Translations under genes and position numbers: made by a program
Shown: in pieces, positions 61,084-64,000 of the stretch
Layout: every line of letters starts with the position of its first letter
Position numbering within the stretch: the stretch's first letter is position 1
From: Streptomyces alboniger
Lineage (GTDB): Bacteria > Actinomycetota > Actinomycetes > Streptomycetales > Streptomycetaceae
Assembly (NCBI RefSeq): GCF_008704395.1
Contig: NZ_CP023695.1
Span: 3,410,001 to 3,474,000 of the forward strand
DNA length: 64,000 nucleotides
Direction: 5' to 3'
The notes under the pieces: generated by a model
Told to the model about the DNA's origin: nothing
The model's input: the letters and a program-made list of their open reading frames with translations, nothing else
Databases searched by the model: none

Positions 61084-62010
61084 ATGTCACTGCCGGCCGA
61101 GTTCCACGACATCGCCAACCGCGTGAACAACTGGGGCCGCTGGGGCGCCGAGGACGAGAGAGGCACGCTGAACCTCATCACCGACGACGTCGTACGGGCG
61201 GCCGCCGCCGAGGTCCGCTCCGGGCACCGCGTCCCGCTCGCGCTGCCCCTCAAGGAGGACGGCGTGCAGACGGGCCTGATCCCGGGCCGCGTGAACCCCC
61301 TGCACACGATGGTGCAGATCAACCACGAGCTGTTCGGCCCCGGTACGGTCGCCACCAGCGACGACGCGGTGACGATGGGCCTCCAGACCGCCACCCACTG
61401 GGACGCCCTCACGCACGCCTCGCACTCCGGGAGGATCTACAACGGCCGCCCCGCAGACAGCATCACGGCCCACGCGGGAGCGCGGTTCAGCGGCATCGAC
61501 AAGGCGCGGCACGTCGTCTCGCGCGGGGTCCTGCTGGACGTCGCGCGCGCCAAGGGCCTCGAACGCCTTCCGGGAGATCGCGCGGTGACACCCGAAGACC
61601 TTGACGAGGCCGCGGAGTTCGGGGGTGTCGCGGTCCGCTCGGGAGACATCGTCCTCGTGCGCACGGGGCAGATCCAGGTCTATCTGGCGGGCGACAAACA
61701 CGCGTACGGCCATCCGTCGCCCGGCCTGTCGCTGCGTACGCCCGAGTGGTTCCACGCCCGGGACGTGGCCGCGGTCGCCAACGACACGCTGACCTTCGAG
61801 ATCTTCCCCCCGGAGACCGAGAACCTGTGGCTGCCCGTGCACGCGCTGGATCTGGTCGAGATGGGGATGCTGCAAGGCCAGAACTGGGATCTCGAAAAGT
61901 TGTCCACAGCCTGTGCAGAAGTTTCCCGCTACGCCTTCCTGCTCTCCGCCATGCCCGAGCCGTTCGTCGGCGGAACGGGGACGCCCGTGGCACCGGTCGC
62001 CGTGCTGTGA
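61084..62010 (+). CDS. Cyclase family protein (kynurenine-formamidase-like hydrolase)
   Basis: 308 aa. The metal-dependent cyclase fold is marked by GLQTATHWDALTHASHSGRIYNG near residues 98–120, corresponding to the family's H-x-G-T-H-x-D-x-P-x-H (here A-T-H-W-D-A-L-T-H), and by GVLLDVARAKG, GDIVLVRTGQ and WFHARDVAAVANDTLTFE. Members hydrolyse formyl or amide groups or open lactone-like rings. ATG preceded by GCGGAGGACTC; in-frame ATG at 61042 is less likely. Divergent from the SDR operon through one operator. Possibly cleaves a ring or amide in the catabolic route. Confidence 0.88.
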   Translation: MSLPAEFHDIANRVNNWGRWGAEDERGTLNLITDDVVRAAAAEVRSGHRVPLALPLKEDGVQTGLIPGRVNPLHTMVQINHELFGPGTVATSDDAVTMGLQTATHWDALTHASHSGRIYNGRPADSITAHAGARFSGIDKARHVVSRGVLLDVARAKGLERLPGDRAVTPEDLDEAAEFGGVAVRSGDIVLVRTGQIQVYLAGDKHAYGHPSPGLSLRTPEWFHARDVAAVANDTLTFEIFPPETENLWLPVHALDLVEMGMLQGQNWDLEKLSTACAEVSRYAFLLSAMPEPFVGGTGTPVAPVAVL

Positions 62011-62376
62011 GCCCTGGGACCCCTGCCCCCCGGACGGCGGCGCGTCAGCTTCCGCCCCGAGCGCGATGCCACGCGCCGCCATCCGGCTCGGCGCTCGACA
62101 GTGCCCCTCGTGACCCCGAGGGGACCGACGCCGAAATCGCGACCCACATCTCGTCAAGGACCTCCGTCACCGAGCGCCCTCGACGTCCCCTCGCGGCGAA
62201 TCGCTGCACACAAGCGTGATCAATCGGACACGCCACGTCAACACCCTGCCGGGGATTAGTGGCCAATGCCCCTTTTGTCCAACCCGCGCACGGGTGCGCG
62301 CATCGTGGCACACGACGGCGCATCCGGGCTCAGAGCCCGACGCGGGCTGCCGGGGAGGGGCACTTCCGTACGCCGG
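62011..62376. other. Gene-free interval after the cyclase gene
   Basis: 366 bp. It contains a small hairpin at 62104–62123 and minus-strand open frames without coding character that I recognise. A stretch at 62240–62290 (CCGGGGATTAGTGGCCAATGCC) is less GC-rich than its flanks; no function could be assigned. Confidence 0.4.
62104..62123 (+). terminator. Hairpin downstream of the cyclase-family gene
   Basis: CCCCTCG (62104–62110) pairs with CGAGGGG (62117–62123) around a 6-nt loop, 94 bp after the stop codon. It is a plausible but not strong terminator. Confidence 0.5.
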
Positions 62377-62865
62377 TCAGACGGCTTCGTACGCCACGTC
62401 GGCATCGGCGTCGCTGTCGCCGTAGGACACCCCGTCGAAGGTCACCGCGGCGACGCCGGGATCGCACCGGTCGACCTCGCACCAGATGCTCTTGCCGCCG
62501 CCCTCGGGCTGCCAGCCCCAGCGGTCGGCGAGGCCGTCGACCAGCTCCAGGCCGCGGCCGTTGGTGTCATCACCCTCGGCGTGCCGCTGCTTGGGCGGGC
62601 GGGCGCTGCGGTCGGCCACCTCGACCCGGACCGTGCCCGGGGTGTGGTCGGGGACGCCGGGGAGGAGCATGCGCAGGACGGCCGGACAGCCCGTGTGCAC
62701 AACGGCGTTGGTGACCAGCTCGGAGATCAGCAGGATCAGCGTCTCGGCCACCGGCTCGTCGACCTCTATGCCCGAGCCCGCCAGACGCGAACGGGCCCAC
62801 CGCCTGGCCCGCCCCACCTCCGCGGGGTCGGCCCCGACCTCCAGCTGAACTTGAAGCACCTGCAC
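62377..62865 (-). CDS. ATP-binding anti-sigma-like (HATPase_c) protein
   Basis: 162 aa from GTG (V-Q-V-L-Q-V-Q-L-E). GHKL/HATPase_c fold of the SpoIIAB/RsbW type: LILLISELVTNAVVHTGC (N-box, E-L-V-x-N-A) near residue 50 and GRGLELVDGLADRWGWQPEGGGKSIWCEV (G boxes) near 100. Streptomyces encode dozens of such regulators; the DTNGRGLELVDGLADRWG version is characteristic. It probably binds ATP and a sigma factor or an anti-anti-sigma protein; no sigma or antagonist gene is adjacent. Convergent with the cyclase gene. Confidence 0.88.
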   Translation of the reverse strand: MQVLQVQLEVGADPAEVGRARRWARSRLAGSGIEVDEPVAETLILLISELVTNAVVHTGCPAVLRMLLPGVPDHTPGTVRVEVADRSARPPKQRHAEGDDTNGRGLELVDGLADRWGWQPEGGGKSIWCEVDRCDPGVAAVTFDGVSYGDSDADADVAYEAV

Positions 62866-63254
62866 CGCTCACACCATCCGAACCGGCGGACACATCGCCT
62901 CGCGCCTCCACGGGGTCACGGAACGTGATCCCCTTGGGAGACAGCATGATTGACGTTCAGTCACCCCAACAAGCGCTTCGGGCATATTCCAGCGCGAAGG
63001 AGTACGCGTGCTGCATACTGTGCGACGCGTGCCGCGGGGGGTCGAACAGGCGGGCCCGAGACCCGGTCCTGCGTCGCGAGCGGCGCGCATTGCCGGGCCC
63101 GGAGGCGCCTCAGGGGCGACACCGGGATGGCTCAGCCTCAGAACCACTCGCATCTGACACAAGGTACCCGAGGCGGGCGCCGACTCCGCGCCGTGACGAG
63201 TCACACGTAGGACACAACCCGATATCAACGCTCCGTAGTCTCACGGTCGCGCGG
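62866..63254. other. Gene-free interval
   Basis: 389 bp between the anti-sigma-like gene and the acyl-CoA dehydrogenase stop. A TGAC-N5-GTCA element at 62951–62963 (TGACGTTCAGTCA) resembles the operator core but lacks the outer C and G. No gene is supported: the short frames lack typical codon use. The sequence around 62980–63010 is relatively AT-rich and may hold a promoter for the minus-strand gene. Confidence 0.4.
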
Positions 63255-64000
63255 TTACAGAGCGGAGGCGAGCGCCTCCTCCGCCTCGTCGGCCACCTGT
63301 CCGAGCCGCGCCCGCACCCAGGCCCGTTTGAGGTGCAGATGCACATCGGCCTCCCAGGTGAACCCCATGCCGCCGTGCACTTGCAGACAGTCGCGCGCGT
63401 TGCGTACGGCGGCGTCGTCGGCCAGCAGCTTGGCACCGGCCGCCTCCAGCGCGTCCCCGGTCACGGCGGCGGCGTAGACCGCGGCACGGGCGACCTCGGC
63501 GCGTACCAGCATCTGCGCGCAGAGGTGCTTCACGGCCTGGAACGCCCCGATGGGCTGCCCGAACTGTTCGCGCTCACGCGCGTATTGCACGGCCGTCTCG
63601 CAGGTCCGGACGGCGCTGCCGAGCTGCTCGGCGGCGTGCAGGAGCACCCCCCGGCCGGGGCGGGGCGCGCCCGGTACGCGATGCAGCGGCGTCAACGGAT
63701 CGACCGATCGCAGGGGGACGGCTCCGGTGACGTCGCCCTGGACGACGTCCGCCTCCTCCAGCCACGGGACCAGGGTGCCGTCGACCGCCGTCACGACGGC
63801 CTCCCCCGTCCCGGCACCCACCACCTCGCCCGCCGCGAGGAACGTCGCCACGGCGGGCCCCGGGAGCAGCACCCGCCCCGCTTCCTCGAAGGCGAGTACG
63901 GCCTCCGGCGGCCCGAGCCCGACGCCGCCGCGGTCCTCGGGCAGGGCGAGGGAGAAGAAGCCCGCCTCCCCCAGCTCCCGCCACAGGCCCCGGTCGATCC
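63255..64000 (-). CDS. Acyl-CoA dehydrogenase (5' end beyond the window)
   Basis: At least 248 residues; the start lies past the right edge. The visible part opens with an N-terminal-domain pattern (LWRELGEAGFFSLALPEDRGG, then GLGPPEAVLAFEEAGRVLLPGP), continues to ARE REQFGQPIGAFQAVKHLCAQML (C-terminal helical domain, with R-E-Q-F-G-x-P-I-G) and ends with CLQVHGGMGFTWEADVHLHLKRAWV. It closely resembles the gene at 38868 in these two motifs, suggesting the same subfamily. The catalytic residue is not certain. It belongs to the same CoA-linked set; its promoter is outside the window. Confidence 0.9.
   Translation of the reverse strand, partial: IDRGLWRELGEAGFFSLALPEDRGGVGLGPPEAVLAFEEAGRVLLPGPAVATFLAAGEVVGAGTGEAVVTAVDGTLVPWLEEADVVQGDVTGAVPLRSVDPLTPLHRVPGAPRPGRGVLLHAAEQLGSAVRTCETAVQYAREREQFGQPIGAFQAVKHLCAQMLVRAEVARAAVYAAAVTGDALEAAGAKLLADDAAVRNARDCLQVHGGMGFTWEADVHLHLKRAWVRARLGQVADEAEEALASAL

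Noticed and set aside
62045..62323. Minus-strand 92-aa open frame in the interval after the cyclase gene
   Set aside because: No ribosome site, no family motif, unconvincing codon use; left as gene-free interval.
62951..62963. Sixteenth regulon operator (TGACGTTCAGTCA)
   Set aside because: It keeps the TGAC-N5-GTCA core but lacks the outer C/G and the inner CG pairs, and it is not near the start of a catabolic gene.

Overview
This is a high-GC, gene-dense stretch of a Streptomyces (or close relative) chromosome. The evidence is actinobacterial-only gene content: a full afsR–afsS pair, an AfsK-type kinase with a KbpA-like neighbour, a fused FO synthase (fbiC), a DUF5753-type HTH regulator next to a DUF6879 protein, and many GTG/TTG starts. 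I saw no rRNA, tRNA, CRISPR array, transposase or integrase.

Layout. 0.1–5.5 kb: an EthD-like protein and an SDR diverging from one operator, an ADP-ribosylglycohydrolase, and a large ATPase with TPR repeats. 5.7–8.6 kb: two secreted seven-blade FG-GAP proteins in tandem. 8.6–15.2 kb: fbiC, an F420-type LLM oxidoreductase, an ABM protein, a Tat-exported PHP phosphoesterase, and a WYL regulator with an apparently inverted internal segment. 15.2–23.2 kb: a run of minus-strand catabolic genes (aldehyde dehydrogenase, D-aminoacylase-like amidohydrolase, two LLM enzymes, SDR, amidohydrolase). 23.6–38.7 kb: the AfsR/AfsS/AfsK/KbpA signalling genes, split by an insert holding a secreted AfsS-like repeat peptide, an ATP-grasp enzyme, a lipoprotein, and a CoA ligase/thiolase/OB-fold/enoyl-CoA hydratase set. 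38.9–44.6 kb: acyl-CoA dehydrogenase, serine hydrolase, thiolase-like protein, PNPOx-like and GNAT proteins. 44.9–48.2 kb: a small accessory island of short unknown genes with a decayed HTH gene. 48.2–64 kb: OB-fold protein, FAD monooxygenase, ADP-forming acyl-CoA synthetase, enoyl-CoA hydratase, flavin reductase, MFS transporter, GlxA-type regulator, an SDR–acyl-CoA dehydrogenase–alcohol dehydrogenase operon, a cyclase-family hydrolase, an anti-sigma-like ATPase, and an acyl-CoA dehydrogenase cut by the window end.

The main unifying signal is a 15-bp palindrome, CTGAC-N5-GTCAG (consensus near CTGACGGNCCGTCAG). I find about 15 copies, almost all in front of catabolic genes scattered over 60 kb. 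This looks like one TetR-type regulon for degradation of a CoA-activated compound, possibly alicyclic or steroid-like: activation (CoA ligase, ADP-forming synthetase), dehydrogenation, hydration, thiolytic or retro-aldol cleavage (thiolase plus DUF35), F420/flavin redox steps, and amidohydrolase/cyclase hydrolysis. The substrate cannot be read from sequence. This set is interleaved with the core AfsK–AfsR–AfsS cascade that controls secondary metabolism.
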